From Clostridiales bacterium UBA4959 (GTDB lineage: Bacteria; Bacillota; Clostridia; Oscillospirales; CAG-272): 9,180 nt of DNA. Under the pieces are notes generated by a model, which saw nothing but the letters and a program-made list of their open reading frames with translations, was not told the DNA's origin and searched no databases. A program made the position numbers and the translations under genes. The stretch spans positions 9,777 to 18,956 of the forward strand of contig DHAH01000148.1 in the NCBI GenBank assembly GCA_002397345.1, read 5' to 3'. Positions 1 through 6,733 of the stretch are shown one piece after another; the first letter of the stretch is position 1, and each line of letters starts with the position of its first letter.

Positions 1-12
1 ACCGTTCCCCCG

Positions 13-2832
13 TCAGCCGTTCATGTATTTTACCATGAACAAGATCAGAAGTTCGGAGATCTCCTGGCGCAGAGCGTTTGTGGTCGGGTTGAATTCTGTG
101 GTGTTAGGTTTTGAAACCGCAACACCCGCCTGCTCGTAGATCGAGACAGCTTCAACCGCATAGGAGCTTATTTTATTTTTATCGGGGAATTTGATGTCCT
201 TTTTAGTGTAACCGAGTTTAATACCCGCGTATTTGGCGTAACGGAGCAGGAACGTGCACATCTGTTCACGGGTCACCGGGTCGTTGACGCCGAATTTGCC
301 GTTGTCATAGCCGGTTGTGATTTGGTTTTGCACCGCCCATTCGACATACGGAGCGTACCATGAAGCGTTGGTATCTTTGGGATCCACGTCGCTGAACCGG
401 CGCGGTTTGTTTTTATACAAATTTACATCAATACCCGCGAGGCGGCCGAGCACAGTTACGAACATCGCGCGGTTCATCGTGGTGGTCGGACCAAAAGTGG
501 TTGCGGTTATACCGTTAAAAAGTTTATTAATTGAACAGTATTTGATATAAACGTAATAGCGGCTGTTCTCGTCAACGTCGGTGAAGGGGTTTATCCAGTC
601 CGGCTCGAGAGTATAGGTGCTGGAAATGACAAGCATCGAGCCGTCTTTAGCTTCATAAATCAGCGAGGCGTCGCGCGAACCGATCTTCCATGAAGTGGTA
701 TTAAACTTGTACCCCTCAGCCGGAATAAGAGTCACGTTTACGGTATAGGTTTTTCCTTTAGCGAATGTGTCAGTGGCGGGATTCCATTCAATGCGGTCGA
801 TTTTATACGTGTTATTCCCTGTCGTGCCGGTTTTACCGGGCTTTCTGCCCGCAACAGGTTCGTCGATACCGTTGACAATGACGCTATTGATGTTTGTATT
901 AACGGGAGCGGCGAGTTTGTCAAACAGCAGTCCGATCGTGACCGTTGAAGCGGAATTCGAAAGCAATCTCGCTTGCTGGTCGTTTATTTTCAGCGTGTTA
1001 AACGTGTTGTAATCCGTAGGGAACGAATATCCCTGTTTGGCTGTCAGCGTGAGAGCTACGTAATATTGCAGCCCGGCGATGAATTTGTCCGACGAGGAAA
1101 GTCTGGAATTCTGGTTTAAATCGTTCGAGCTGCTAAGATACCAGTTTATGCCCGACACTGTGTAGCGGTTGTCGCCACCGCCGATTGTGTATGCGGTCGA
1201 GGGCGTTTTTCCGGTTGCGGGTGCGACGATATCATTGATTTTCACATCCGCGATAACAGTGTTGTTACCGCCGGTAGGAACGTTAGGCAGTGCCTGCGCC
1301 AGCGGCGATGAAGTACCGTATTGCTGATCTACCGTATAATAATACAGACGCACGCCGGGTGTTGATAACAGGGAGCTGTTAACGTAAATTGAGTTCTGAC
1401 CCGCCGCGAATGCATAAGAGTTGAACGATAACGAATCTTTATTTGCGTTGGTCTGCGTGGACAATGCGTAGTAGAGTATTCCCGCTTTATCAGAGGTAAA
1501 CGACAGCACACTGTTGCCGTATGTGGATAATAAGACATTTGTCAGCGTCGGCGTTATAGTCCCGGATGTGCCGCCGTTCAGTATAACGTAGGAAAGCTGC
1601 GATCTGTTCTCGAAATTTGCGTCGGATGTATAATAATACACACGCGCACCGGAATATTGCAGTAGATTGTCGTTTATCGCAAACGAGTTGCTGCCGGGGG
1701 TGATCTGTGCGGGAGAGTAGTACAGCGAGCTTGTTGTTTCGCCGGTTTTATTTGAAACGGCGTAATATATATAGCCCGTTTTATCGGAATTAAAAGCGAA
1801 GGTTGCAGACATCGGATTGTTATAGTTCGAGGACAGCGATACGCTTGTTAACGCCGGTGCATTGGTATTTGACGTATTGGGTCGGATTTTAGAAAGTTCG
1901 CTTTCCCTGCCGTCAGTGTCTTTTATATAGTAGTATAGATATGTATCTATTTGGAACAAATTGCTGGCAAGCTGCAGGGTGTTACTTCCCGTTTGCACGG
2001 TCTGACCTGTAAAAAGCAGCGAGTTTTTGCTCTCGTAATTGCTTGATGAGGTTGCGAGGTAAATTGTACCGCCCTTTGTAGTGTTGAACGAGAAGGTTGC
2101 ATAACCGTTATAGCTCATGGTGAGCGATTCACCCGATATCACCGGAGCGCCGTATGAACCCGTACCGCCGTTTACGGTTACATACGCAGTCTGGGAATTG
2201 TTATATCCATCGGTTGTGTAGTAATATATGCGTGCGCCGAATATATAAAGTGAAGAGTCATATATTGCAAAACTGCCATTTCCGGCGTTGATTATCGTCT
2301 GGGAGTTATATGCCCCCGAACTTCTGTCCGGCGCGTTAGAGGATGTTGAAACGGCATAGAAGATATAACACGGCCTATCGGCAGTATAGTAAAACGTACC
2401 TCCGGACGAGTTTGCGGTGACGCTGACATTTGTCAGGTTCGTCGTTCCGTAGGAAGAAGAAGCGCCGATTTGTATTCTGTTAACATTGTAATAAGTATTT
2501 CCGTTGTACTCTATATAGCCGCTAAGCTCCGCGCCGGTTATACCGGTGCCAGCGTTATATAGATAATTTAAAGGAACCTGTATGGTTGTCGTTCCGCTGC
2601 TGTTAATAAATTGAGAACCGCAAGGAATATTGTTAATAGCATAAATAAATGTACACGGCTTATTTGCAAAAAGACTTACCGTAAGGTAATACGGATTACT
2701 GGGGTTAGGGTATGCGGAGTACAGCGTTATCACAGGGGCATCGTCAGCGCTCGCGTTTATCACGCCGAGCGGCAGCATGGCTGTGACCATCACGCAGACG
2801 AGCAGCGCGGACAATACTTTCTTAAATTTCAT
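13..2832 (-). CDS. Secreted surface protein with tandem beta repeats and three C-terminal SLH domains
   Basis: Residues 1-29 form a signal peptide: KFKK, a hydrophobic core, and probable cleavage after ASA before DD. Residues ~32-522 hold five tandem units of about 95 residues. The first is divergent; the others share a pattern of (I/L)(Y/F)YA, then G.(N/G)S, then an aromatic strand such as GARVYYYTSD (395-404), GVRLYYYTVD (493-502) and GARIYYYTTD (199-208). Two further related domains follow (~524-642 and ~645-742), sharing P..GK.P, I.W and LT..A..GY.F. Three SLH repeats end the protein (~748-800, 812-872, 878-939), with FTDVD, FSDVD and VTREQM as landmarks. SLH domains normally bind pyruvylated secondary cell-wall polymer, so the protein should sit on the outer wall with its repeats exposed. 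The start is supported by GGAGG seven bases upstream. The function of the repeats (adhesion, scaffold or S-layer) is not recognisable. SLH and export calls are firm; the role is open. Confidence 0.93.
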   Translation of the reverse strand: MKFKKVLSALLVCVMVTAMLPLGVINASADDAPVITLYSAYPNPSNPYYLTVSLFANKPCTFIYAINNIPCGSQFINSSGTTTIQVPLNYLYNAGTGITGAELSGYIEYNGNTYYNVNRIQIGASSSYGTTNLTNVSVTANSSGGTFYYTADRPCYIFYAVSTSSNAPDRSSGAYNSQTIINAGNGSFAIYDSSLYIFGARIYYYTTDGYNNSQTAYVTVNGGTGSYGAPVISGESLTMSYNGYATFSFNTTKGGTIYLATSSSNYESKNSLLFTGQTVQTGSNTLQLASNLFQIDTYLYYYIKDTDGRESELSKIRPNTSNTNAPALTSVSLSSNYNNPMSATFAFNSDKTGYIYYAVSNKTGETTSSLYYSPAQITPGSNSFAINDNLLQYSGARVYYYTSDANFENRSQLSYVILNGGTSGTITPTLTNVLLSTYGNSVLSFTSDKAGILYYALSTQTNANKDSLSFNSYAFAAGQNSIYVNSSLLSTPGVRLYYYTVDQQYGTSSPLAQALPNVPTGGNNTVIADVKINDIVAPATGKTPSTAYTIGGGDNRYTVSGINWYLSSSNDLNQNSRLSSSDKFIAGLQYYVALTLTAKQGYSFPTDYNTFNTLKINDQQARLLSNSASTVTIGLLFDKLAAPVNTNINSVIVNGIDEPVAGRKPGKTGTTGNNTYKIDRIEWNPATDTFAKGKTYTVNVTLIPAEGYKFNTTSWKIGSRDASLIYEAKDGSMLVISSTYTLEPDWINPFTDVDENSRYYVYIKYCSINKLFNGITATTFGPTTTMNRAMFVTVLGRLAGIDVNLYKNKPRRFSDVDPKDTNASWYAPYVEWAVQNQITTGYDNGKFGVNDPVTREQMCTFLLRYAKYAGIKLGYTKKDIKFPDKNKISSYAVEAVSIYEQAGVAVSKPNTTEFNPTTNALRQEISELLILFMVKYMNG

Positions 2833-2890
2833 AATTTTCCTCCGTTATATTTGTGGTATAGTGAACATTATTATGCCTATTACGCTATTT

Positions 2891-2919
2891 ATTTTACCAT
2901 AGGTGTCATTAAAACACAA
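2891..2919 (-). promoter_or_regulatory. Candidate extended -10 promoter for the SLH gene
   Basis: On the minus strand TTGTGT (2914-2919) and TAAAAT (2891-2896) are separated by 17 bases. TGG lies directly before the -10, giving an extended -10 (TGn). The -35 matches only 3 of 6 consensus bases, but a strongly AT-rich tract with an 8-bp dyad (2931-2938 / 2949-2956) lies just upstream where an UP element would act. The predicted leader is about 50 nt. Confidence 0.45.
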
Positions 2920-3112
2920 TAGTTAAAATTAAATTAATATTTAAATTTATTAATTTACACATAGCTATTAAAATGGTGCAATATGGCACTCCGATGTATC
3001 TTGTTTTATATGACGCGTAAATATCCTGTTTGTTCCGCGTATGCGAAAATATTTCTTTAGGGGTATTTTTTAGCGTATAAATCTCGCGGACAGAGTATCC
3101 GGACACGCAGAC

Positions 3113-3134
3113 GGGACGCCGATACCGGCGTCCC
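3113..3134. other. GC-rich 9-bp-stem hairpin after the phosphofructokinase gene
   Basis: GGGACGCCG (3113-3121) and CGGCGTCCC (3126-3134) form a perfect 9-bp stem around ATAC, 15 bases past the phosphofructokinase stop. Position and strength suggest an mRNA 3'-end structure. However, on the minus strand it is followed by GTCTGCG rather than a T-run, so it is not a standard intrinsic terminator. On the plus strand only a weak TCTTTTA follows. It may be an RNA-stabilising stem, a poor terminator, or a dispersed palindrome. Confidence 0.6.
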
Positions 3135-3149
3135 ATATCTTTTATCGCG

Positions 3150-4376
3150 TTATCTCGGGATTATAAAATGTTTGGGCAGCCCGCCCTCATACGCCAGTTT
3201 CGGCTCGCCCATAACAAGCGGCTCGATATAGCGCAGACATTCATCGGTGACATTGTTACCGTCGGCATTTATGAATTCATCAGGCATTTTGCGTATCAAA
3301 TTGGCGATTTTTTTGATATCGCCGCAGCGCGCCGCGACCCTGTACGGTTCGTCCGATACGCGCTCGAAACCCATCATCTTGCCGGTTTCGCCCGAAATGG
3401 CGAACTCGACCGCAGCGCGTCCGATCATTGACGCCTCTCGCAGGTCTGTCTCCGACGCGATGTGGCTTGCGCAGCGCTGGAGGATATTCAGCTCGACCGA
3501 ACGCGTTTTACAACCGATCTTCTCTTTCACCGCCTGCTCCAATACCTTTGCCGTACCGGCAAGGTATCGGTGCCCGAACGCGTCGCACGCACCGCTCTGC
3601 GCGCACTCGCCCACATATGTGCCGTCGGCGAGCCGCAGTCCCTCCGATGCCGCGATAACGATGTTCGGACGGCGTTCCAGCGCCGCCATAACATCGGTTG
3701 TGAAGCTGTCAAGATCAAACGTCCGCTCTGGGAGGTAAATATAGTCGGGCGCGATGCCGTAGCGCAGACGGGGTAAGCCCGCGGCGGCGGTCAGCCAGCC
3801 TGCGTCGCGTCCCATAATCTCGACGATAGTCACCGCCTTCACCGTGTATACGGCGCAGTCGCGCAATATCTCCTGCACCGACGCGGCGATATATTTGGCG
3901 GCTGAACCATAGCCCGGCGTGTGGTCGGTGCCGCAGACGTCGTTGTCGATCGTCTTGGGCACGCCCATCACGCGCAGCTTATAACCGATCTTTTCAGCAT
4001 AAGATGTTACCTTCGCGACAGTATCCATCGAGTCGTTTCCGCCGATGTAGAAAAAATAGCGTATATTGTTTTCGGCGAACATTTTAAACAGCCGCTCGTA
4101 GTCCTCGCCCTCGCCCGAGGCGGACAGTTTGCGCCGGCACGAACCGAGCGCCGCCGCGGGTGTGTGAGAGAGCAGCTCTAATTCGTCCTCACACGATAAA
4201 ATCGCACGCAAATCGCACATTCTGCCCGAGAGCATACCCTCGACGCCGTTGAAAGCGCCCCATATCTTGTCAATACACTCCGCAGCGAGCGCGCCGCGGA
4301 TCACACCCGCAAGCGAGGCGTTGATAGCGGCGGTCGGTCCGCCCGACTGTCCGATAACAGCGTTTCCGTGTAACAT
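3150..4376 (-). CDS. pfp: 6-phosphofructokinase, pyrophosphate-dependent type (diphosphate--fructose-6-phosphate 1-phosphotransferase)
   Basis: Phosphorylates fructose 6-phosphate to fructose 1,6-bisphosphate in cytosolic glycolysis. The length (408 residues) fits the single-subunit bacterial family, longer than the ~320-residue ATP enzyme. The N-terminal phosphate-binding loop is GQSGGPT (9-15). GGNDS (112-116) carries Asp115 where ATP enzymes have Gly, and PKTIDND (140-146) carries Lys141 where ATP enzymes have the second Gly. These two residues are the established discriminators for PPi use. MGRDAGW (188-194) is the fructose-6-phosphate-binding region. The ATG is preceded by GGGGTG seven bases away. 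The gene stands alone between the tRNA terminator and the SLH gene; an AT-rich stretch upstream (about 4395-4430) could hold a promoter, but no good -35 is visible. The family is secure; phosphate donor preference is inferred from the two residues. Confidence 0.93.
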   Translation of the reverse strand: MLHGNAVIGQSGGPTAAINASLAGVIRGALAAECIDKIWGAFNGVEGMLSGRMCDLRAILSCEDELELLSHTPAAALGSCRRKLSASGEGEDYERLFKMFAENNIRYFFYIGGNDSMDTVAKVTSYAEKIGYKLRVMGVPKTIDNDVCGTDHTPGYGSAAKYIAASVQEILRDCAVYTVKAVTIVEIMGRDAGWLTAAAGLPRLRYGIAPDYIYLPERTFDLDSFTTDVMAALERRPNIVIAASEGLRLADGTYVGECAQSGACDAFGHRYLAGTAKVLEQAVKEKIGCKTRSVELNILQRCASHIASETDLREASMIGRAAVEFAISGETGKMMGFERVSDEPYRVAARCGDIKKIANLIRKMPDEFINADGNNVTDECLRYIEPLVMGEPKLAYEGGLPKHFIIPR

Positions 4377-4428
4377 ATAATCGCACCCCGTTTAATAATC
4401 TTATAATATAACAAACAATCCTATAATT

Positions 4429-4462
4429 AAAACACGGCGTACAAAATTGTACACCGTTTTTT
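4429..4462. terminator. Bidirectional rho-independent terminator downstream of tRNA-Glu
   Basis: A stem of ACGGCGTACA (4434-4443) and TGTACACCGT (4448-4457), ten pairs including one wobble or mismatch depending on strand, closes a four-base loop. Read on the minus strand it ends in GTTTT and stops the tRNA transcript 14 bases past its CCA. Read on the plus strand it is followed by a T-run to 4462. It separates the tRNA unit from the phosphofructokinase gene. Confidence 0.85.
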
Positions 4463-4470
4463 AAAAATAT

Positions 4471-4545
4471 TGGTGACCCGTAGGAGAATCGAACTCCTGA
4501 TTCCGCCGTGAGAGGGCGGCGTCTTAACCGCTTGACCAACAGGCC
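4471..4545 (-). tRNA. tRNA-Glu, anticodon CTC
   Basis: The 75-nt cloverleaf reads on the minus strand. The 7-bp acceptor stem pairs GGCCTGT with ACGGGTC (including G-U pairs). The anticodon stem is CCGCC/GGCGG, with loop CTCTCAC placing CTC at positions 34-36 (4512-4510). The T arm is AGGAG-TTCGATT-CTCCT. The discriminator is A and CCA is encoded (4471-4473). Anticodon CTC reads GAG, complementing the usual TTC isoacceptor. It has its own promoter and terminator, so it is a single-tRNA unit. Confidence 0.97.
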
Positions 4546-4592
4546 ATCATTAAAAAATCATTTACGTCCCGCAACACGTGGGAACGTTTTAT

Positions 4593-4621
4593 AGTATATC
4601 ATATCCTCCCGAATTTTGCAA
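4593..4621 (-). promoter_or_regulatory. Sigma-A promoter for tRNA-Glu
   Basis: On the minus strand TTGCAA (4616-4621) and TATACT (4593-4598) are exactly 17 bases apart, with TGA before the -10 (extended -10). Transcription would start near 4586, giving a roughly 40-nt 5' leader to be trimmed by RNase P. Confidence 0.75.
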
Positions 4622-4640
4622 TATGCGGGCGCAATTTTGT

Positions 4641-4868
4641 TTATGAATTTTTAGTGAATAGGGTTTTTAACCCTTTAATAATCGCAGTTATCGCTAATAC
4701 AACCGTAAATACCGCAAATTGAATCCGCGCGGGCAGGGGCGCCGCCGCCGCGAGCAGCCCCGCCGCCGCCGGATAAACGATATAAAGCGCGCCCCTGCTG
4801 CCGCACAGCGTCAGAATGATCGCAAATACCAGCGCGGCGAGCCAAAAAAACGGTGTGAGGATAGTCAT
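4641..4868 (-). CDS. Small membrane protein resembling the transmembrane part of NfeD
   Basis: 75 residues from the ATG, nearly all hydrophobic. I see two or three membrane segments: one near residues 5-22, one in YIVYPAAAGLLAAAAPL (about 29-45), and one in IQFAVFTVVLAITAII (about 49-64), ending in a basic tail. The order (WLAALVFAIIL, a small-residue helix, then LP..IQ.AVF.VV) resembles the membrane region of NfeD-like proteins, but the C-terminal OB-fold domain is absent. The start is uncertain: ATG at 4868 has AAGGGGG upstream at a long spacing, while an in-frame GTG at 4898 adds ten residues and lies 7 bases after the preceding stop. It is probably the last gene of the three-gene unit beginning at 6461. 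The family call is a pattern judgement. Confidence 0.72.
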   Translation of the reverse strand: MTILTPFFWLAALVFAIILTLCGSRGALYIVYPAAAGLLAAAAPLPARIQFAVFTVVLAITAIIKGLKTLFTKNS

Positions 4869-4905
4869 TGACTGTGATTTAAACCCCCTTAAAAACACAA
4901 TATAT

Positions 4906-5613
4906 TCAGCTTGCTGCGCGTTTTATTTTAGTAATGCTGTTTATTTGGGTCAAATCCCGGCTGTAATCAATGAGCACTTCGAAAATCTCGGGCACCGCGG
5001 CGCCGCTGCCGACGTCGCTGCGGAAGGTGCCGTTATTTTCCATTATATTGTAGCGTATAATATATTCGCAGGCCGTGACCTCGTTGATCTTGCCTTTGTT
5101 TATTATATTCTGAGAATAAAATTCAATCTCGATGTCATAAATCTTCTGCATCGTGAATTTTGCCGGCAGTTTATTATTCTTTTTATAATCATCGGTGAAT
5201 AATTCGGGCAGCGCTTTCGCGTCGCCCGCGATTACCGCTTCTAAATAGTTGTGCAGCAGCACGACCGCGTCGCCGTATAACGCATAATTACCGTCGGCGA
5301 TTATTGTCGAAAGCGGGCCGTCCGTATAGCGTATTAAACGGTTTTGAGCCATATAGGCTTCGTTTTCGAATATATTCTCGTCGTAGTCGATAGGCGCGAA
5401 TTCGATGTTTTGCGGCGTGCTGTCACCCGCTAACGGTTTTGGCGTGAACAGCTTTGCAAATAATTTGTCGAAATCGATGCTGTTTGCTAATATCAGCGCG
5501 CCCAGCGCCAGCGCCGCGGCTGCGATTATGATAATCAGCCGCAGCGCCGGAATATGCTTGCGCTTGTTTTTTTCACCATGGGGGACGTGATTATTGTTAA
5601 CCCGAACTCCCAT
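4906..5613 (-). CDS. Single-pass membrane-anchored protein with a possible NTF2-like extracellular domain
   Basis: 235 residues from ATG 5613, or 237 from an overlapping TTG at 5619. A basic N terminus (EKNKRKH) precedes one strong membrane helix (about residues 25-44, LRLIIIIAAAALALGALILA), so the rest should face outside. A linker leads to a domain beginning LLHNYLEAVIAGDAKALPEL and continuing with alternating strands to SITKIKRAAS. The helix with AGDAKAL, followed by FTDDY and beta strands, is the layout seen in NTF2/SnoaL-like accessory domains; this is an inference. The ATG lies two bases after the stop of the TIM-barrel gene and has no clear Shine-Dalgarno site, so translation is probably coupled. 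The specific function is unknown. Confidence 0.82.
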   Translation of the reverse strand: MGVRVNNNHVPHGEKNKRKHIPALRLIIIIAAAALALGALILANSIDFDKLFAKLFTPKPLAGDSTPQNIEFAPIDYDENIFENEAYMAQNRLIRYTDGPLSTIIADGNYALYGDAVVLLHNYLEAVIAGDAKALPELFTDDYKKNNKLPAKFTMQKIYDIEIEFYSQNIINKGKINEVTACEYIIRYNIMENNGTFRSDVGSGAAVPEIFEVLIDYSRDLTQINSITKIKRAAS

Positions 5614-5615
5614 GT

Positions 5616-6461
5616 TCAAACAATATATTTGTTAAGATTTTCAAGCCCGAGGGTTATCCCGGTTAAATTGTCCTCGATGCCCTCGAACTCGATTGAAACA
5701 TAACCATCATAGCCCGCGCGCCGTAATACGCCGACGCTCTGTCTGACCTTTGCGTCGCCGTGACCGATAACCGCTCCCCGCAGATAGTTGCCCGACCGGG
5801 TGTAGAACCAGCCGCCGCCGGGATAATCGAGCATACCCGGTTTAAAGTGAAAATCCTTGGCGTGTACATGGAACGCATACGGCGCCATAATGCCCACCGA
5901 CACGACCGGATCTTCGTCGGCGCACATAAAATTGCCCACATCCACCAGCGCTCCGAAGTTCGGGTGGCTGACGGCGTTGATAAGCGACTCCACGCGCCGC
6001 GCGTCCTGTGAAAAATAGCCGTGATTCTCCGTCATGGTGCGCAACCCCAACTGTTCGGCGTATTTGGTCGCCTCGGTACAGCCCTCAACCAGCGTGGGGA
6101 GCATGTCGTTATATCCGATGCGGTATTTCCGGCTTCGCGGCTGCTGCGCCACATCGTGACGCATTGCGGCGGCGCCGAGAGCGGCGGCAAAATCGGCGCA
6201 GCGGCGGAGGTGTTTTAACGTTTCTTCCATACTGCCGTTTATAAAATCGGCTCCGACGCAGAACGCGGGGATTGCCAGACCCAGCGATTCGGCCTTCTCA
6301 CGCACACGCTTCGCCGTATCGACCGAGAAGTCGTCTGTCCAGCCGCCTTCGGTATATTCTATCGCGGAGAAACCCAGCTCCGCCGCTTTTACGGCAACGC
6401 CCTCCGCGCCCAGAGTGTTGTTGTATTTGCCGAAGCTGTATGAATTTACGCAAGTTTTCAT
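5616..6461 (-). CDS. Sugar phosphate isomerase/epimerase family protein (xylose-isomerase-like TIM barrel)
   Basis: 281 residues, the normal length for the AP-endonuclease-2 / xylose-isomerase-like TIM-barrel family, whose members isomerise or epimerise sugars, inositols or related compounds using a divalent metal. Likely ligands lie at strand ends: Glu145 in TENHG, Asp174 in ALVDVGN, His198/His200 in FHVHAKD, and Glu258 or Glu260 in SIEFEG. A late GHGD (233-236) matches the family's usual G.GD loop. The start is strongly supported: AGGGGG lies eight bases before the ATG, below a near-consensus promoter at 6496-6524. The substrate cannot be read from sequence, and no transporter, dehydrogenase or kinase sits beside it to suggest one. 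It leads a unit whose next two genes encode membrane proteins of unrelated type. Confidence 0.92.
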   Translation of the reverse strand: MKTCVNSYSFGKYNNTLGAEGVAVKAAELGFSAIEYTEGGWTDDFSVDTAKRVREKAESLGLAIPAFCVGADFINGSMEETLKHLRRCADFAAALGAAAMRHDVAQQPRSRKYRIGYNDMLPTLVEGCTEATKYAEQLGLRTMTENHGYFSQDARRVESLINAVSHPNFGALVDVGNFMCADEDPVVSVGIMAPYAFHVHAKDFHFKPGMLDYPGGGWFYTRSGNYLRGAVIGHGDAKVRQSVGVLRRAGYDGYVSIEFEGIEDNLTGITLGLENLNKYIV

Positions 6462-6495
6462 ATTTTTTGCCCCCTGTATAATTTATGGTAAAATG

Positions 6496-6524
6496 ATTAT
6501 ATCACATGGAAGTTTATTTGTAAA
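6496..6524 (-). promoter_or_regulatory. Sigma-A promoter for the TIM-barrel operon
   Basis: On the minus strand TTTACA (6519-6524), a 17-base spacer and a perfect TATAAT (6496-6501), with TGA before the -10 giving an extended -10. The start would be near 6489, leaving a leader of about 28 nt with the AGGGGG site inside it. It is divergent from the ligase promoter at 6612-6640. Confidence 0.85.
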
Positions 6525-6611
6525 TATATAAATTGCATTGCCGCGAACTCTCTTAAAGCCGCCATTTTGCCCGTTTACCCAACCGATTAATATAATATTC
6601 ACAAAAATTCC

Positions 6612-6640
6612 TTGACAAACCGCTCGGGCAATAATATAAT
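6612..6640 (+). promoter_or_regulatory. Perfect-consensus sigma-A promoter for the acyl ligase gene
   Basis: TTGACA (6612-6617), exactly 17 bases, then TATAAT (6635-6640): full consensus at both hexamers. Transcription should start near 6647, giving an ~87-nt leader. A promoter this strong in front of a metabolic gene suggests control by a repressor or by the structured leader just downstream. Confidence 0.9.
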
Positions 6641-6650
6641 TATATCCGTT

Positions 6651-6694
6651 AAGTCTGTTTTGCGAAGAAAAATATCATATCAGACTTTTGTCTG
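6651..6694 (+). promoter_or_regulatory. Alternative-pairing inverted repeats in the ligase leader
   Basis: AAGTCTG (6651-6657) is the reverse complement of CAGACTT (6681-6687). The same CAGAC (6681-6685) also pairs with GTCTG (6690-6694) across a TTTT loop. The central arm can therefore pair upstream or downstream but not both. It starts about 4 bases after the predicted transcription start, so it could be an operator or a leader RNA switch. The stems are short (5-7 bp). Confidence 0.4.
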
Positions 6695-6733
6695 CCGGGT
6701 GGCTGTTATCATCATAGTACGGAGCGTATAAAA

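Larger units (their letters stand above)
2833..3149. other. 317-bp intergenic region between the SLH gene and the phosphofructokinase gene
   Basis: Both flanking genes run on the minus strand. The left part holds the SLH ribosome binding site and candidate promoter, then an AT-rich stretch (about 2920-2965). The right part holds a GC-rich hairpin (3113-3134) just past the phosphofructokinase stop. I see no convincing gene: the 75-codon minus-strand frame here has no ribosome binding site and runs through the hairpin and the AT-rich promoter DNA. Confidence 0.6.

Noticed and set aside
2909..3136. 75-codon minus-strand open frame between the phosphofructokinase and SLH genes
   Set aside because: It has no ribosome binding site, runs through a GC-rich hairpin and the AT-rich promoter zone, and its product has no domain-like pattern.
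3247..3738. 163-codon plus-strand open frame opposite the phosphofructokinase gene
   Set aside because: It is antisense to a secure gene with conserved motifs; its product is Ser/Arg/Ala-rich as expected of a shadow of GC-rich coding.
4660..4674. AGGGTT/AACCCT hairpin as a terminator for the small NfeD-like gene
   Set aside because: It lies inside the coding end, has only six pairs, and no T-run follows on the minus strand.
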